Positions 34,284 to 43,734 of a DNA stretch of 64,000 nt are shown piece after piece (the stretch's first letter is position 1; the number at the start of each line of letters is the position of its first letter). Source of the stretch: Acidobacteriaceae bacterium (GTDB taxonomy: Bacteria > Acidobacteriota > Terriglobia > Terriglobales > Acidobacteriaceae). The position numbers and the translations under genes are program-made. The notes beneath the pieces are model-generated. The model was not told the origin of the DNA. It did not search any database and worked only from the letters and a program-made list of their open reading frames with translations. The stretch is taken from positions 186,001-250,000 of the forward strand of contig PLDC01000029.1 of assembly GCA_003134995.1 (NCBI GenBank). The letters run 5' to 3'.

Positions 34284-34622
34284 GTGAGCAAGGTTTCTAC
34301 TGTACGAAAGTTAGGGGTGGTGGCGCGGGTTGCGGGGCAACAGGTCAAGCGCAGCCGGACGGCGCGGGCCGTGACCGGCGCTGTCGCGACCACGGGCCGG
34401 GCTTTTGGACGGGCGGCTCACCAGTTATGGCTCGAGGTTACGGGGCTTGTCTTCCTGGCGATGGCGGGCGCCGGAGGGATTGAGTCGGTGAAAGAATATT
34501 CGAAATATCAGGCAGGGCGCGCAGGGGCCAGAGGCATGGTGGTTGCAATTTGCTTCACGGTTACATTTGCGTGGTTTGGGATTAGTTCGTTCGTGAGGGT
34601 GAAGCCGAAAGGGCGCCGGTGA
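34284..34622 (+). CDS. Small membrane protein (112 aa)
   Basis: A GTG start at 34284 gives a basic 112-residue protein. It has an Arg/Ala-rich N-terminus (RKLGVVARVAGQQVKRSRTARAV) and two hydrophobic segments, LWLEVTGLVFLAMAGAGGI near residue 50 and GMVVAICFTVTFAWFGISSFV near residue 85, ending RVKPKGRR. Family unknown. The positively charged ends suggest both termini are cytoplasmic. A dispersed repeat separates it from the mutase gene. Confidence 0.6.
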   Translation: MSKVSTVRKLGVVARVAGQQVKRSRTARAVTGAVATTGRAFGRAAHQLWLEVTGLVFLAMAGAGGIESVKEYSKYQAGRAGARGMVVAICFTVTFAWFGISSFVRVKPKGRR

Positions 34623-34648
34623 TGGCGGGCTTGGCGGCGCTGCAATCG

Positions 34649-34687
34649 ACAGCAGGTTCCTCTGCGCTGCGCGCGGCGGAATGACAA
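34649..34687. repeat. Copy of the GGTTCCTC...GGAATGAC dispersed element
   Basis: ACAGCAGGTTCCTCTGCGCTGC followed by GCGCGGCGGAATGACAAG matches the elements at 5968 and 33771. Confidence 0.6.
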
Positions 34688-34711
34688 GCTTTTTCGGAAA
34701 GAGTGGTGATT

Positions 34712-36331
34712 ATGGCAGATGCAGCTAAGGTAGCGGATCACAGTGTGGCGGCGGAAGTCGAGACTGAATCGCATATTACGGTGAAGGCGCTCTACGGGCC
34801 GGCGGATCTCAAGGGATCCGACTATGAGAGCGAGGTTGGATATCCCGGCGAGTACCCGTTTACGCGGGGCGTGCAAGCGACGATGTACCGAGGGCGGCTC
34901 TGGACCATGCGGCAGTATGCGGGCATGGGTGACGCCGAGGAGTCGAACAAGCGCTACAAATATCTCCTGGCGAATGGGACCACCGGGCTTTCCGTGGCGT
35001 TCGATTTGCCCACGCAGATCGGGATGGATTCGGACCACGCGCTGGCTGCAGGTGAAGTAGGCAAAGTGGGAGTGGCAATTGACTCCATCGAAGATATGGA
35101 GCGGCTGTTTGCGGGCATCGAGCTGACGAAAATTTCTACATCGATGACCATCAATGCAACGGCATCGATTCTGCTGGCGTTATACGTGGCGGTAGCGCGG
35201 CGCCAGGGCGCGGACATCCGCAAACTTTCTGGGACGGTGCAGAACGATGTGCTGAAAGAGTACATCGCGCGCGGGACTTATATTTATCCGCCGCAGCAGG
35301 CGATGCATGTGATTACCGACATGTTTGCCTGGGCGAAGGATAACGTGCCCGATTGGAATACGATTTCGATTTCCGGCTACCACATGCGTGAGGCGGGATC
35401 GACGGCGGTGCAGGAAGTGGCTTTCACGCTGGGCAACGGCATGGCGTATGTGGAAGCGGCGATCAAAGCCGGGATGGATGTCGATAAGTTCGCGCCGAGG
35501 TTGTCATTCTTCTTTAACGCGCACAGCAATTTTCTGGAAGAAGTTGCGAAATACCGCGCGGCGCGGCGAATGTGGGCGCGCATTATGCGGGAGCATTTTA
35601 AGGCGAAGAATCCGAAGTCGTGGATGCTGCGGTTTCATACGCAGACGGCGGGGTCGACACTGACGGCGCAGCAGCCGGAAAACAATATTGTACGGACGGC
35701 GATTCAGGGGCTGGCGGCGGTGCTCGGCGGAACGCAATCGCTGCACACGAATTCTTACGATGAGGCTTTAGCGCTGCCGACGGAAGCTGCGGCGCGCATT
35801 GCTCTGCGAACGCAGCAGGTGATTGCGTATGAGTCGGGAGCGCCGCAGACTGTCGACCCGCTGGCGGGTTCTTATTACATCGAGGCTTTGACCAATGAAA
35901 TCGAGAAGCGCGCGGCGGAGTATTTGGGAAAGATTGAAGTGATGGGCGGCATGCTGAAGGCGATCGAGCGCGGGTTTGTGCAGCAAGAAATTCAAAACGC
36001 GGCGTATGAGTATCAGCAGGCAGTGGATCGCGGGGATGCGGTGGTGGTTGGGGTAAACCGGTTTGGCATCGACGAAGAGAAACCGATTCCGACCCAGAAG
36101 ATCGATCCGGCGCTGGAGCCGAAGCAGATTGAGCGGGTGCGCGCGTTGCGGTCCCGGCGGGATTCGGCTGCGTGGAAGACTGCGTTGGCATCGGTAGAGA
36201 CGGCTGCGCGATCAGCCGAGAACGTTATGCCCCGAATCCTGGCGGCGGTTGAGGCTTACGCCACTGTGGGCGAGATTTCAGATGCGATGCGAAGGGTGTT
36301 TGGGGAGTATCGGGAAGCGGTCGTGATTTAA
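34712..36331 (+). CDS. Methylmalonyl-CoA mutase, large (catalytic) subunit, two-subunit type
   Basis: The ATG at 34712 (MADAAKV) follows GGAAAGAG, leaving 539 residues. The protein is the TIM-barrel catalytic part only. [62 protein letters not shown] and [20 protein letters not shown] are clear mutase motifs. The C-terminal B12-binding domain is absent, as in archaeal-type enzymes that use a separate small subunit, not seen here. It interconverts methylmalonyl-CoA and succinyl-CoA; related mutases (isobutyryl-, hydroxyisobutyryl-CoA) remain possible. Confidence 0.88.
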   Translation: MADAAKVADHSVAAEVETESHITVKALYGPADLKGSDYESEVGYPGEYPFTRGVQATMYRGRLWTMRQYAGMGDAEESNKRYKYLLANGTTGLSVAFDLPTQIGMDSDHALAAGEVGKVGVAIDSIEDMERLFAGIELTKISTSMTINATASILLALYVAVARRQGADIRKLSGTVQNDVLKEYIARGTYIYPPQQAMHVITDMFAWAKDNVPDWNTISISGYHMREAGSTAVQEVAFTLGNGMAYVEAAIKAGMDVDKFAPRLSFFFNAHSNFLEEVAKYRAARRMWARIMREHFKAKNPKSWMLRFHTQTAGSTLTAQQPENNIVRTAIQGLAAVLGGTQSLHTNSYDEALALPTEAAARIALRTQQVIAYESGAPQTVDPLAGSYYIEALTNEIEKRAAEYLGKIEVMGGMLKAIERGFVQQEIQNAAYEYQQAVDRGDAVVVGVNRFGIDEEKPIPTQKIDPALEPKQIERVRALRSRRDSAAWKTALASVETAARSAENVMPRILAAVEAYATVGEISDAMRRVFGEYREAVVI

Positions 36332-36356
36332 AGTGGCTGTGGTTTGTTGATACTGC

Positions 36357-36557
36357 TTAAAACCCTCTGGGATCGCCGTCGGAGGTTTTGTAGTCGCAGG
36401 CCGTACGGCAGGGTACGCAGTACATGAGCCCGTCTTTGCAGATGCGGATATCGAGTTGCGACTGGCAGAGAACGCAAAACTTATCGCACTCGCACTGATC
36501 TTCAATCATCTCGCACTGGCCGCAGCGAAATTTGATGTGAGTGGTTCCAGAGGACAT
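36357..36557 (-). CDS. Small Cys-rich zinc-ribbon-like protein (66 aa)
   Basis: The 66-residue protein has ten cysteines in paired spacings (C12xxC15, C22xC24, C28xxC31, C40, C47xxC50, C54), suggesting two or more zinc sites. No signal peptide is present. The ATG at 36557 is the only sensible start. It lies between the mutase and murE genes on the opposite strand. Family not recognised; the clustering of cysteines makes a chance ORF unlikely. Confidence 0.65.
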   Translation of the reverse strand: MSSGTTHIKFRCGQCEMIEDQCECDKFCVLCQSQLDIRICKDGLMYCVPCRTACDYKTSDGDPRGF

Positions 36558-36610
36558 GAAACTAATTTAGCGCCGAGCTGATGAGTGGGGAACGTGCCGT
36601 TAGTAACTTC

Positions 36611-36640
36611 ATTGGTGATTTTGATTGACGATGGTTGATT
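36611..36640. repeat. Iterated GGTGATTTTGATTGA words upstream of murE
   Basis: ATTGGTGATT, TTGATTGACG and ATGGTTGATT repeat in the 169-bp gap, one-armed, upstream of the dcw cluster. Confidence 0.4.
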
Positions 36641-36726
36641 AAAAACTTTTTGTGCGTGCATCTCATTTGTTTATCAACACTCAGCAATCCCTACCGCGCA
36701 GTGCCCGTACCATATAATTCTTAGCA

Positions 36727-38238
36727 ATGACCTTCCAACAGGTGCTGGATGGAGCGGAAGTCCTCGCGCAGAGCGGGGACCCGGCGGTGACCAGTGTCGA
36801 ATACGACTCGCGTCGCGTGAAGCCGGGGTGCTTGTTCGTGGCTATGCGCGGCGAATCGAGTGACGGCAACCAGTTTATCGATCAGGCGATATCGGCGGGA
36901 GCAGTGGCGGTTGTGACGGATTCGACGGCGGAGAAGCCGCGTCCAGCTGTGGCGTGGGCAGTCGTCCCGAATGGGCGGCGGGCGCTGGCGCGCGTTAGCG
37001 CGAACTTTTACAAAAAGCCGGCAGAGCGCATCGCGATCACAGGAATTACCGGGACGAACGGGAAGAGCACTACTGCTTTTCTGCTGGAATCGATTCTAAC
37101 TGCGGCAGGCCGCAAGAGCGCGCTGATCGGGACGATCGAATATCACGTGGCCGGAAAAGTTTTGCCGGCGCCGCACACCACGCCAGAAGCTTTGGAACTG
37201 AATCGCATCTTCAGCGAGGCTCTGGGAAACGGGGCGACCGATGCGGTAATGGAGGTTTCCTCCCACGCTTTGGCGCAGGAGCGCGTGTTTGGCGTGCCCT
37301 TTGATGTGGCCGTGTTCACGAATCTGACGCGCGATCATCTCGATTATCACAAGACAATGGAAGAATACTTCGCGGCCAAGCGGATCCTCTTCGAGGGTTG
37401 CGGCACGGATGCGCCTCGCGCCGTGGTGACGAACATAGATGATGAAGCGGGCGCGAAGCTGGCGGAGTTCAGCCGGAAGCGCAGTTCTGTCGTTCTGAAA
37501 TATGGATGGCAGCGCGGCGACCTGTATGGTGAAAAGGTGGAGATAACCACGCGGGGCACGCGCTTCGATCTGGTGACGCCGGAAGGGAAGATTCCGGTGT
37601 TCTCGCCGCTGATCGGCCGCGTGAATGTGTACAACATCCTGGCAGCAGCGGGAGCAGCATTTGCACGTGGCTGTCCCGCTGCGGCAATTGCCGCGGGCAT
37701 AGACAAACTCGCATGCGTCCCAGGAAGATTTGAGCGCGTGGACTGCGGTCAACCATTTACGGTCGTGGTCGACTATGCGCACACCGACGATGCTTTGCGA
37801 AACCTGACAGCCTTAGCGCGCGAGTTAGTTTCGGGCTCGAAGGGAAGAGTGTTAACGGTGTTTGGATGCGGCGGGGATCGCGACCGGAAGAAACGTCCAA
37901 TGATGGGCGAAGCCGCGGGGCGAGGCAGCGATTTCGTGGTGCTAACTTCGGATAATCCTCGCAGCGAAGATCCGCTGGCGATTATTAACGATGCCGTGGT
38001 GGGTCTGCAAAAAACTGGCGTGAAGTACAGCGTGGAGCCTGACCGGCGGAAGGCTATTTCTTTGGCTATCGGCGAGGCACGGCCGGGAGACATTGTGCTC
38101 TTGGCTGGAAAAGGACACGAGAAGGTGCAGGTGACGCGCGAGGGCGCGGCTCCGTTTGATGATTTGGCAGTAGCGCGCGAAGGGCTGCGAGCGGTCGGCT
38201 TTGAGTGCGAACCCGTTTCAGCGGGAGCGAAGGGATGA
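36727..38238 (+). CDS. murE: UDP-MurNAc-tripeptide synthetase (meso-DAP-adding)
   Basis: The 503-residue Mur ligase has an N-terminal UDP-binding domain (VEYDSRRVKPGCLFVAMRGESSDG), the ATP site GITGTNGKSTTAF near residues 108-117, the central VSSHALAQERV and DHLDYH, and GRFERVDCGQPFTVVVDYAHTDDAL. The C-terminal TSDNPRSEDP carries DNPR, the signature for meso-diaminopimelate, so the peptidoglycan is probably DAP-type. First gene of the cluster here; mraZ, mraW, ftsL and ftsI do not precede it. Its TGA overlaps the murF ATG. Confidence 0.96.
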   Translation: MTFQQVLDGAEVLAQSGDPAVTSVEYDSRRVKPGCLFVAMRGESSDGNQFIDQAISAGAVAVVTDSTAEKPRPAVAWAVVPNGRRALARVSANFYKKPAERIAITGITGTNGKSTTAFLLESILTAAGRKSALIGTIEYHVAGKVLPAPHTTPEALELNRIFSEALGNGATDAVMEVSSHALAQERVFGVPFDVAVFTNLTRDHLDYHKTMEEYFAAKRILFEGCGTDAPRAVVTNIDDEAGAKLAEFSRKRSSVVLKYGWQRGDLYGEKVEITTRGTRFDLVTPEGKIPVFSPLIGRVNVYNILAAAGAAFARGCPAAAIAAGIDKLACVPGRFERVDCGQPFTVVVDYAHTDDALRNLTALARELVSGSKGRVLTVFGCGGDRDRKKRPMMGEAAGRGSDFVVLTSDNPRSEDPLAIINDAVVGLQKTGVKYSVEPDRRKAISLAIGEARPGDIVLLAGKGHEKVQVTREGAAPFDDLAVAREGLRAVGFECEPVSAGAKG

Positions 38239-39608
38239 AACTCACGCTCTCCAGGATTGCCGAGTTCGTTTCCGCCGCCGGCCAGTTCGCGCCGGAAGAC
38301 GTGGCGCAGGGTTACTCGATCGACTCGCGAACGGTGGGTCCAGGCCAGCTTTTCTTTGCGGTGAAAGGCGAGCGGCTGGACGGACATGATTTTGTGGAGT
38401 CGGCGCTGGAGCGCGGAGCCGTAACGGCGGTCGTGCGCAGAGATCAATTGCGACGGTATCGCGAGCAAGCGCGTTTGCTGGCTGTCGAAAATACGCTCGT
38501 CGCGCTGCAGACTCTGGCCATGGCAGTGCGCAAGCTGTGGGGCAAGCCGCTGATCGGCGTAACGGGCTCGATGGGAAAGACGACCACGAAAGAAGCGATT
38601 GCGCATGTGTTGAGTGCGCGATTTCGGGTGCTGAAATCCGAAGGGAACTTCAATAATCATTTTGGTTTGCCGCTGATGCTCCTGAAGTTGGAGCCGGAGC
38701 ATGACGTGGCCGTGATCGAGATGGGAATGTCGCACGCGGGAGAAATCCGCGCGCTGGCGAAGATTGCGCAGCCGGAGATCGGCGTCGTCACCAACGTCGC
38801 TCCGGTGCACTTGGAGTTCTTTGATTCGGTAGCTGGGATTGCTCGAGCGAAATATGAGCTGGTCGAATCGCTGCCGGCGGGTGGAACCGCGGTGCTGAAT
38901 GCCGACGATGAATACGTCTCGCAGTTCGGGCGCGACTTTAAAGGCAAGGTCGTGATGTACGGAACGCGGGCGACGGCCGATGTGCGAGCGGAGAGTGTTC
39001 GGAATCGCGGAGCCGCGGGGTCGGAGTTCGATGTGGTGATCGGAAGTGTTCGCGAGCATGCGACATTGCGGCTGGTGGGGGAACACAATATTTTGAATGC
39101 GCTGGCGGCTGTCGCGGTCGGGCTCGAGCGCGGATTGAAGCCTTCGGAGGCGGTTGGGGCGCTGGCTAATTTGGCTCCGGCGGATAAACGCGGAGAGGTA
39201 CTACGACTGGGTAACATCACCGTGATCAACGATTGCTACAATTGCAATCCGAAAGCGCTGAGTGCGATGGTGGATGCATTGGCGGCAATGCCGGCGCAGC
39301 GCCGCATTGTCGTGGCGGGCGCGATGTTGGAGCTTGGTCCGGCGGGCGAAGACTTGCACCGGCAGGTAGGACAGCATATCGCGGAGAAAAAGATTGATGT
39401 GTTGTTGGGCGTGCACGGTCCGGCAGAGGCGATGGTGGAAGCGGCGCGGCTGGCGGGTATGCGTGCCGAGTTCGCGGCTACGCCGGAAGAAGCCGGTGAG
39501 TGGCTGGCGCGCGAAGCGCGAGACGGGGACGCCGTTCTGATGAAGGCTTCGCGTGGCGTTAAGTTGGAGAAAGCGTTGGAAGTGTGGAAGGCACGGCGGG
39601 AACTGTGA
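38235..39608 (+). CDS. murF: UDP-MurNAc-tripeptide--D-alanyl-D-alanine ligase
   Basis: The ATG at 38235 overlaps murE (ATGA) and gives 457 residues. MurF features are the N-terminal GYSIDSRTVGPGQLFFAVKGERLDGHDF, the ATP loop GVTGSMGKTTTKE, VIEMGMSHAGEIRALAKIA, GEHNILNALAAVAVG and NDCYNCNPKALSAMVDAL. It attaches D-Ala-D-Ala to complete UDP-MurNAc-pentapeptide in the cytosol. Translationally coupled to murE. A 125-bp gap with a hairpin separates it from mraY. Confidence 0.96.
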   Translation: MKLTLSRIAEFVSAAGQFAPEDVAQGYSIDSRTVGPGQLFFAVKGERLDGHDFVESALERGAVTAVVRRDQLRRYREQARLLAVENTLVALQTLAMAVRKLWGKPLIGVTGSMGKTTTKEAIAHVLSARFRVLKSEGNFNNHFGLPLMLLKLEPEHDVAVIEMGMSHAGEIRALAKIAQPEIGVVTNVAPVHLEFFDSVAGIARAKYELVESLPAGGTAVLNADDEYVSQFGRDFKGKVVMYGTRATADVRAESVRNRGAAGSEFDVVIGSVREHATLRLVGEHNILNALAAVAVGLERGLKPSEAVGALANLAPADKRGEVLRLGNITVINDCYNCNPKALSAMVDALAAMPAQRRIVVAGAMLELGPAGEDLHRQVGQHIAEKKIDVLLGVHGPAEAMVEAARLAGMRAEFAATPEEAGEWLAREARDGDAVLMKASRGVKLEKALEVWKARREL

Positions 39609-39613
39609 TTTCT

Positions 39614-39692
39614 TGCCACGCATTTGCACGGATGTTTCAAGCGCATTGTTTTTATGCGTGTGAATCTGTGAAAATCCGTGGCCGTTGTTGAA
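39614..39692. repeat. Inverted repeat between murF and mraY (CCACGCATTTGCACGGAT type)
   Basis: Left TGCCACGCATTTGCACGGAT and right ATGCGTGTGAATCTGTGAA / AATCCGTGGCC are imperfect complements, so the transcript would fold between the two genes. Confidence 0.6.
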
Positions 39693-39733
39693 TAAATATA
39701 AGTAGCCGGATTCTTGGGACGTACGGAGGCTGA

Positions 39734-40867
39734 TTGCTCTACTGGCTGTTGTTCCTGAAGCTCCAGCATTATTTTCCGCCGTTCCGCATCTTCCGTTATC
39801 TAACGTTCCGCACCGCGTTTGCCAGCCTTACCGCACTCTTTACCGCCATGATCGTGGGGCCGCTGGTCATTAACCGGCTGCGGGAATTTCAGATTGGACA
39901 ATACATTCGCGAAGAAGGTCCGAAGGCTCATCAGAAAAAAGCTGGAACGCCGACCATGGGCGGTTTGCTGATCGCCATCGCAATTGTAGTGCCCACTCTG
40001 CTCTGGGCCGATCTTAGCAATCGCTTTGTGTGGATTGCGGTATTTGCCACGTGTGCGTTTGCGGCGATTGGATTTACCGACGATTACACCAAGGTGGTGC
40101 ATCGGCGGAATCTGGGCCTGACAGGCCGGGCGAAGCTGGGATTGCAGATCGCAGCCAGCATCGTGATCGCCGTGATGCTGATCGCCATGCAGACCTATGG
40201 AATGTACTCGACCAAACTGATCGTGCCGTTCATTAAGCAGTTTCATCCCGACCTAGTGGTGCAGAATCTGGAACGGTTTCCTCATCTCTGGCCGCTGGCG
40301 TTTCTGCCATTCATCGCATTCGTGGCGCTGGTTATTGTGGGGTCTAGCAACGCGGTAAATCTTACTGACGGATTGGACGGGCTGGCCATCGGCTGCACCG
40401 TCATTGCGGCGGGCGCGCTGACGGTGCTCACTTATGTGAGCGGGCACGCGACGTTTGCGACCTACCTGGAGATTCCGAAGATGCCGCAGGTGGGCGAGTT
40501 GACGATCTTTTGCGGGGCGATGGTCGGGTCGTCAATTGGATTCTTGTGGTACAACGCGCATCCCGCCGAGGTGTTTATGGGCGACGTGGGATCGCTGGCG
40601 CTGGGCGGGGCAATCGGTACCGTGGCGGTTATCATTAAACAGGAATTGCTGCTGCCATTTATTGGAGGAGTGTTTGTAATCGAAGCGCTGTCGGTGATTC
40701 TGCAGGTCGGATCGTTTAAGCTGCGGAAGAAGCGAATTTTTAAGATGGCGCCGATCCATCATCATTTCGAGCTGATGGGATGGTCGGAGTCGAAAATTAT
40801 CGTGAGGTTCTGGATCGCGTCGCTGGTGTTTGCGTTGTTCGCGCTGACGACTTTGAAGCTGCGCTAA
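39734..40867 (+). CDS. mraY: Phospho-MurNAc-pentapeptide translocase
   Basis: TTG at 39734 follows GGAGG at five bases; the 377-residue protein has about ten membrane segments. MraY motifs are visible: EEGPKAHQKKAGTPTMGG, FTDDYTKV (the catalytic Asp pair), SSNAVNLTDGLDGLA, VFMGDVGSLALGG and the cytoplasmic MAPIHHHFELMGWSE. It makes lipid I by joining UDP-MurNAc-pentapeptide to undecaprenyl phosphate at the inner membrane. In frame with the usual MraY length (~360). Confidence 0.96.
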   Translation: MLYWLLFLKLQHYFPPFRIFRYLTFRTAFASLTALFTAMIVGPLVINRLREFQIGQYIREEGPKAHQKKAGTPTMGGLLIAIAIVVPTLLWADLSNRFVWIAVFATCAFAAIGFTDDYTKVVHRRNLGLTGRAKLGLQIAASIVIAVMLIAMQTYGMYSTKLIVPFIKQFHPDLVVQNLERFPHLWPLAFLPFIAFVALVIVGSSNAVNLTDGLDGLAIGCTVIAAGALTVLTYVSGHATFATYLEIPKMPQVGELTIFCGAMVGSSIGFLWYNAHPAEVFMGDVGSLALGGAIGTVAVIIKQELLLPFIGGVFVIEALSVILQVGSFKLRKKRIFKMAPIHHHFELMGWSESKIIVRFWIASLVFALFALTTLKLR

Positions 40868-40873
40868 GAACGA

Positions 40874-40944
40874 TTCACCACAGAGTCACAGAGAAGACCA
40901 AACAATAATTGGGTTTCTCTGTGTCCCTGTGACTCTGTGGTGAA
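40874..40944. repeat. CACCACAGAG-type inverted repeat between mraY and murD
   Basis: TTCACCACAGAGTCACAGAG (left) and CTCTGTG...GACTCTGTGGTGAA (right) pair over ~20 bp with a ~20-base loop. A one-armed relative (CGACTCCGTGGTGAAATGAA) lies before ftsW at 42516. Confidence 0.75.
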
Positions 40945-40954
40945 ATGAATTTTA

Positions 40955-42301
40955 ATGGAACTTAAAGATAAACGCGTGCTGGTGGTGGGGCTCGGCAAGT
41001 CCGGGGTGGCGTCGGCACTGTTCTTGAAGGCGCACGGAGCAAAGGTGACTGTTTCCGACACCAAGAGCGGGGATGAGCTGCGCAATGAGATTCCCGCACT
41101 GCTCGATCACGGGATTACGGTCGAGACCGGCGGGCACGGTGAGCGTACGTTTCGCGGGCAGGATCTGATTGTGGTGAGCCCAGGGGTTCCGGTGGATGCG
41201 CCGATGCTGGTGCAGGCCCGCGCCTTGGGTGAGGGGGTCATCGGAGAGATCGAACTGGCGGCGCAGTTTCTGCCGGGACCGATTGTCGCCATCACGGGAT
41301 CGAACGGAAAGACTACAACGACCACGCTCACCGGCGAGATTCTAACGGCGGGCGGACTTTCCGCACTCGTCGGCGGGAACATTGGTACTCCAGCGATTTC
41401 GCTGGCAGAGCGGGCTAAACCGGAGACCGTGATCGTGCTGGAGGTTTCTAGTTTTCAGCTCGAAACCATTCAGACTTTTCGTCCGAAGGTCGCGGTGGTG
41501 TTGAACGTCACGCCCGATCATCTCGACCGGCACCGGACGTTTGAAGTCTACGCAAACGCCAAGGCGCGCATGTTTGAAAATCAGCGCGGCGATGATTTTG
41601 CCGTGCTCAATGAAGACGATCCGACTTGCGTGGCGATGGCGGCGCGGACGATGGCGCAGGTGTTCTGGTTCAGCCGCCAGAAAGAAGTGAAGCAGGGTGC
41701 TTGGGTGCGCGAGGGCAAAATCCTGTTTCGTGATGGGAATCAGCAGCGCGACATTATGCAGGTTTCCGAAATTCCGCTGAAGGGCGCGCACAATCTCGAG
41801 AACGTGCTGGCAGCGGTGTGCGCGGGAGCGCTGATGGGATGCGTGCCAGAGAATATCCGTAAAGCGGTGCGCGACTTCAAGGCGGTCGAGCACCGGCTGG
41901 AGTTTGTGGCAACGATTCGCGGTGTGGATTATTACAACGACTCGAAAGCGACGAACGTGGATGCGACCATCAAGGCACTGGAGTCGTTTCCCGCGAACAT
42001 CCACCTGATTCTCGGCGGCAAGGATAAGGGCAGCGATTACTCTGTGCTCAACGACCTGCTGCGCCAGCGGGTGAAGCGCGTGTACACGATCGGCGCGGCG
42101 GCGGCGAAAATCGAGTCGCAGATAAAAGGTGCTGAAGTTGTGCCCGCCGAGACCTTAGAGAATGCTCTTCGTAAAGCGAATGCTGCTGCGGTTGCGGGTG
42201 ATGTTGTTTTGCTGGCTCCGGCTTGTGCCAGCTTCGATCAGTTCAAGAATTATGAGCAGCGCGGGCAGGTGTTTAAGGAGATTGTGCGCGGGCTGGGGTG
42301 A
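40955..42301 (+). CDS. murD: UDP-N-acetylmuramoylalanine--D-glutamate ligase
   Basis: The 448-residue cytosolic ligase opens MELKDKRVLVVGLGKSGVASALFL, the MurD nucleotide-like N-terminal domain. The ATP loop GSNGKTTTTTLTGEIL, VLEVSSFQLETI, NVTPDHLDRH, and the C-terminal YYNDSKATNVDATIKALESF, LILGGKDKGSDY and LLAPACASFDQFKNYEQRG are diagnostic. It adds D-Glu to UDP-MurNAc-L-Ala. The 239-bp gap to ftsW holds a strong hairpin and dispersed repeat. Confidence 0.97.
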   Translation: MELKDKRVLVVGLGKSGVASALFLKAHGAKVTVSDTKSGDELRNEIPALLDHGITVETGGHGERTFRGQDLIVVSPGVPVDAPMLVQARALGEGVIGEIELAAQFLPGPIVAITGSNGKTTTTTLTGEILTAGGLSALVGGNIGTPAISLAERAKPETVIVLEVSSFQLETIQTFRPKVAVVLNVTPDHLDRHRTFEVYANAKARMFENQRGDDFAVLNEDDPTCVAMAARTMAQVFWFSRQKEVKQGAWVREGKILFRDGNQQRDIMQVSEIPLKGAHNLENVLAAVCAGALMGCVPENIRKAVRDFKAVEHRLEFVATIRGVDYYNDSKATNVDATIKALESFPANIHLILGGKDKGSDYSVLNDLLRQRVKRVYTIGAAAAKIESQIKGAEVVPAETLENALRKANAAAVAGDVVLLAPACASFDQFKNYEQRGQVFKEIVRGLG

Positions 42302-42360
42302 AAGTCTGACTACGGCAGCCTAGAAAATTCCCTTTGAGGCCCACGGCCGTGCAAACTTGC

Positions 42361-42428
42361 TAGGGATCCTTCGACTACACAAGAGCTTGCGCTCAGCGCA
42401 AGCTCTTGTTCCGCTCAGGATGACAAAA
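42361..42428. repeat. Dispersed element with a perfect 13-bp stem between murD and ftsW
   Basis: CAAGAGCTTGCGC TCA GCGCAAGCTCTTG (42380-42408) is a perfect 13-bp stem with a 3-base loop, inside GGGATCCTTCGAC ... TCCGCTCAGGATGACAAA, a member of the GTCAT/GGATCT family. No T-run follows, so it is not an obvious terminator. Confidence 0.8.
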
Positions 42429-42540
42429 CTGGGTTCGGCGGTATCATTTCCCGCACGAACCAAGACAAGCAACAATCAAAATCAACAATCAGCAATTCGT
42501 TCTCGTCGTCTCCGCGACTCCGTGGTGAAATGAATTTCCC

Positions 42541-43632
42541 ATGGCAAAGCGTGTAAGTGTCGATCGCTGGCTATTCACCGTGACCATGCTGTTGGTATTT
42601 GTGGGACTGGTGATGGTGTTTTCGGCGTCGGCGGTGATGGCGCGGGAGCGGTTTGGGTCTCCCTACGCGTTTTTGTTGAAGCAGTTGGTCTGGGCGGCGG
42701 CTGGCCTGGCGGCGATGGTGGTCGCTATGCGGGTGGATTACCGGCGCTACAAGCATCCGGCGCTGGTATTTTCATTCCTGGGCATCACAACACTCTTGTT
42801 GATTTCCGTCTTCTTTCTTGATCGCTCGCACAATACGCATCGCTGGTTCCGCGTAGGCGCGCTTTCTTTTCAGCCTTCGGAGCTGGCTAAGCCAGTACTG
42901 ATTCTCTTCCTCGCATACTTTCTCGAAGCGCGCACGAAAGCCATGGACGACTGGCGCAACACTCTGGCGCCTGCGGCCGCGCCCGTCCTGGTGCTGCTGG
43001 GGCTGATTGTCCTGCAGCCTGATCTTGGCACAGCCATTGCCTGCGCGGGGATTGCGGCCTGCATTCTGTATGTAGCAGGCATGCGGCTCCGGTATTTTGC
43101 CTATGCATTTGGAGCGTCGCTGGTGCCGCTCTATTTTCTGATCTTTCATGTGAGCTGGCGGCGCGACAGGATTCTGGCGTTTCTGAATCCATATGCCGAC
43201 CGGCAGAAGACTGGCTTCCACATTATTCAGTCGCTGATTGCTGTGGGCACCGGCGGCATCACCGGCACCGGCCTGATGGAAGGCAAGCAGAAATTGTTTT
43301 ATCTGCCGGAGCCGCATACCGATTTTATTTTTGCGGTGACTGCAGAAGAGCTCGGATTGCTGGGCGCGCTGTTTGTGGTGACGCTTTTTGCGATCTTTCT
43401 GTGGCGCGGCATGCGAGTGTCTTGGCGGACGGAAGATATTTTCGGGCGCTACCTCGCGGTGGGGATTACGAGCATGGTGGTGTTGCAGGCTTTCATCAAT
43501 ATAAGCGTGGTACTGGGGATGATGCCCACCAAGGGAATTCCGCTGCCGCTGGTCTCGTATGGAGGGTCGTCGATATTCGTGACGCTGGCGTGTGTGGGCG
43601 TGCTGCTGAATATTACAAAGCAGGCGGAGTAA
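42541..43632 (+). CDS. ftsW: Lipid II polymerase FtsW (SEDS family)
   Basis: The 363-residue polytopic membrane protein shows SEDS motifs: RFGSPYAFLLKQLVWAAAG, ALSFQPSELAKPVLILFLAYFLE, VLQPDLGTAIACAG, PEPHTDFIFAVTAEELGLLG and the C-terminal GIPLPLVSYGGSSI. It polymerises septal glycan from lipid II, normally together with a class B PBP (FtsI), which is not encoded next to it. RodA is the alternative, but position in the dcw cluster supports FtsW. Confidence 0.94.
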   Translation: MAKRVSVDRWLFTVTMLLVFVGLVMVFSASAVMARERFGSPYAFLLKQLVWAAAGLAAMVVAMRVDYRRYKHPALVFSFLGITTLLLISVFFLDRSHNTHRWFRVGALSFQPSELAKPVLILFLAYFLEARTKAMDDWRNTLAPAAAPVLVLLGLIVLQPDLGTAIACAGIAACILYVAGMRLRYFAYAFGASLVPLYFLIFHVSWRRDRILAFLNPYADRQKTGFHIIQSLIAVGTGGITGTGLMEGKQKLFYLPEPHTDFIFAVTAEELGLLGALFVVTLFAIFLWRGMRVSWRTEDIFGRYLAVGITSMVVLQAFINISVVLGMMPTKGIPLPLVSYGGSSIFVTLACVGVLLNITKQAE

Positions 43633-43635
43633 AGA

Positions 43636-43720
43636 GATTGAGTCATTGAGCGATTGAGTGATTGAGCCATTGGCGATTAGTTCAATCACTCAATGGCGCG
43701 ATCACTCAATCGCTCAATCA
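43636..43720. repeat. Iterated-word inverted repeat between ftsW and murG
   Basis: Left words GATTGAGTCATTGAGCGATTGAGTGATTGAG-like (period 8, partially) are answered by TTCAATCACTCAATGG and ATCACTCAATCGCTCAATC. It ends 15 bases before the murG ATG. Confidence 0.8.
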
Positions 43721-43734
43721 TTTATAGTCACTGC

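Noticed and set aside
37773-39086. 437-residue minus-strand ORF inside murE/murF
   Set aside because: Antisense shadow of two certain Mur ligases; composition shows no protein-like domain.
42380-42408. Intrinsic terminator between murD and ftsW
   Set aside because: Strong stem but no following T-run, and the cluster continues downstream.
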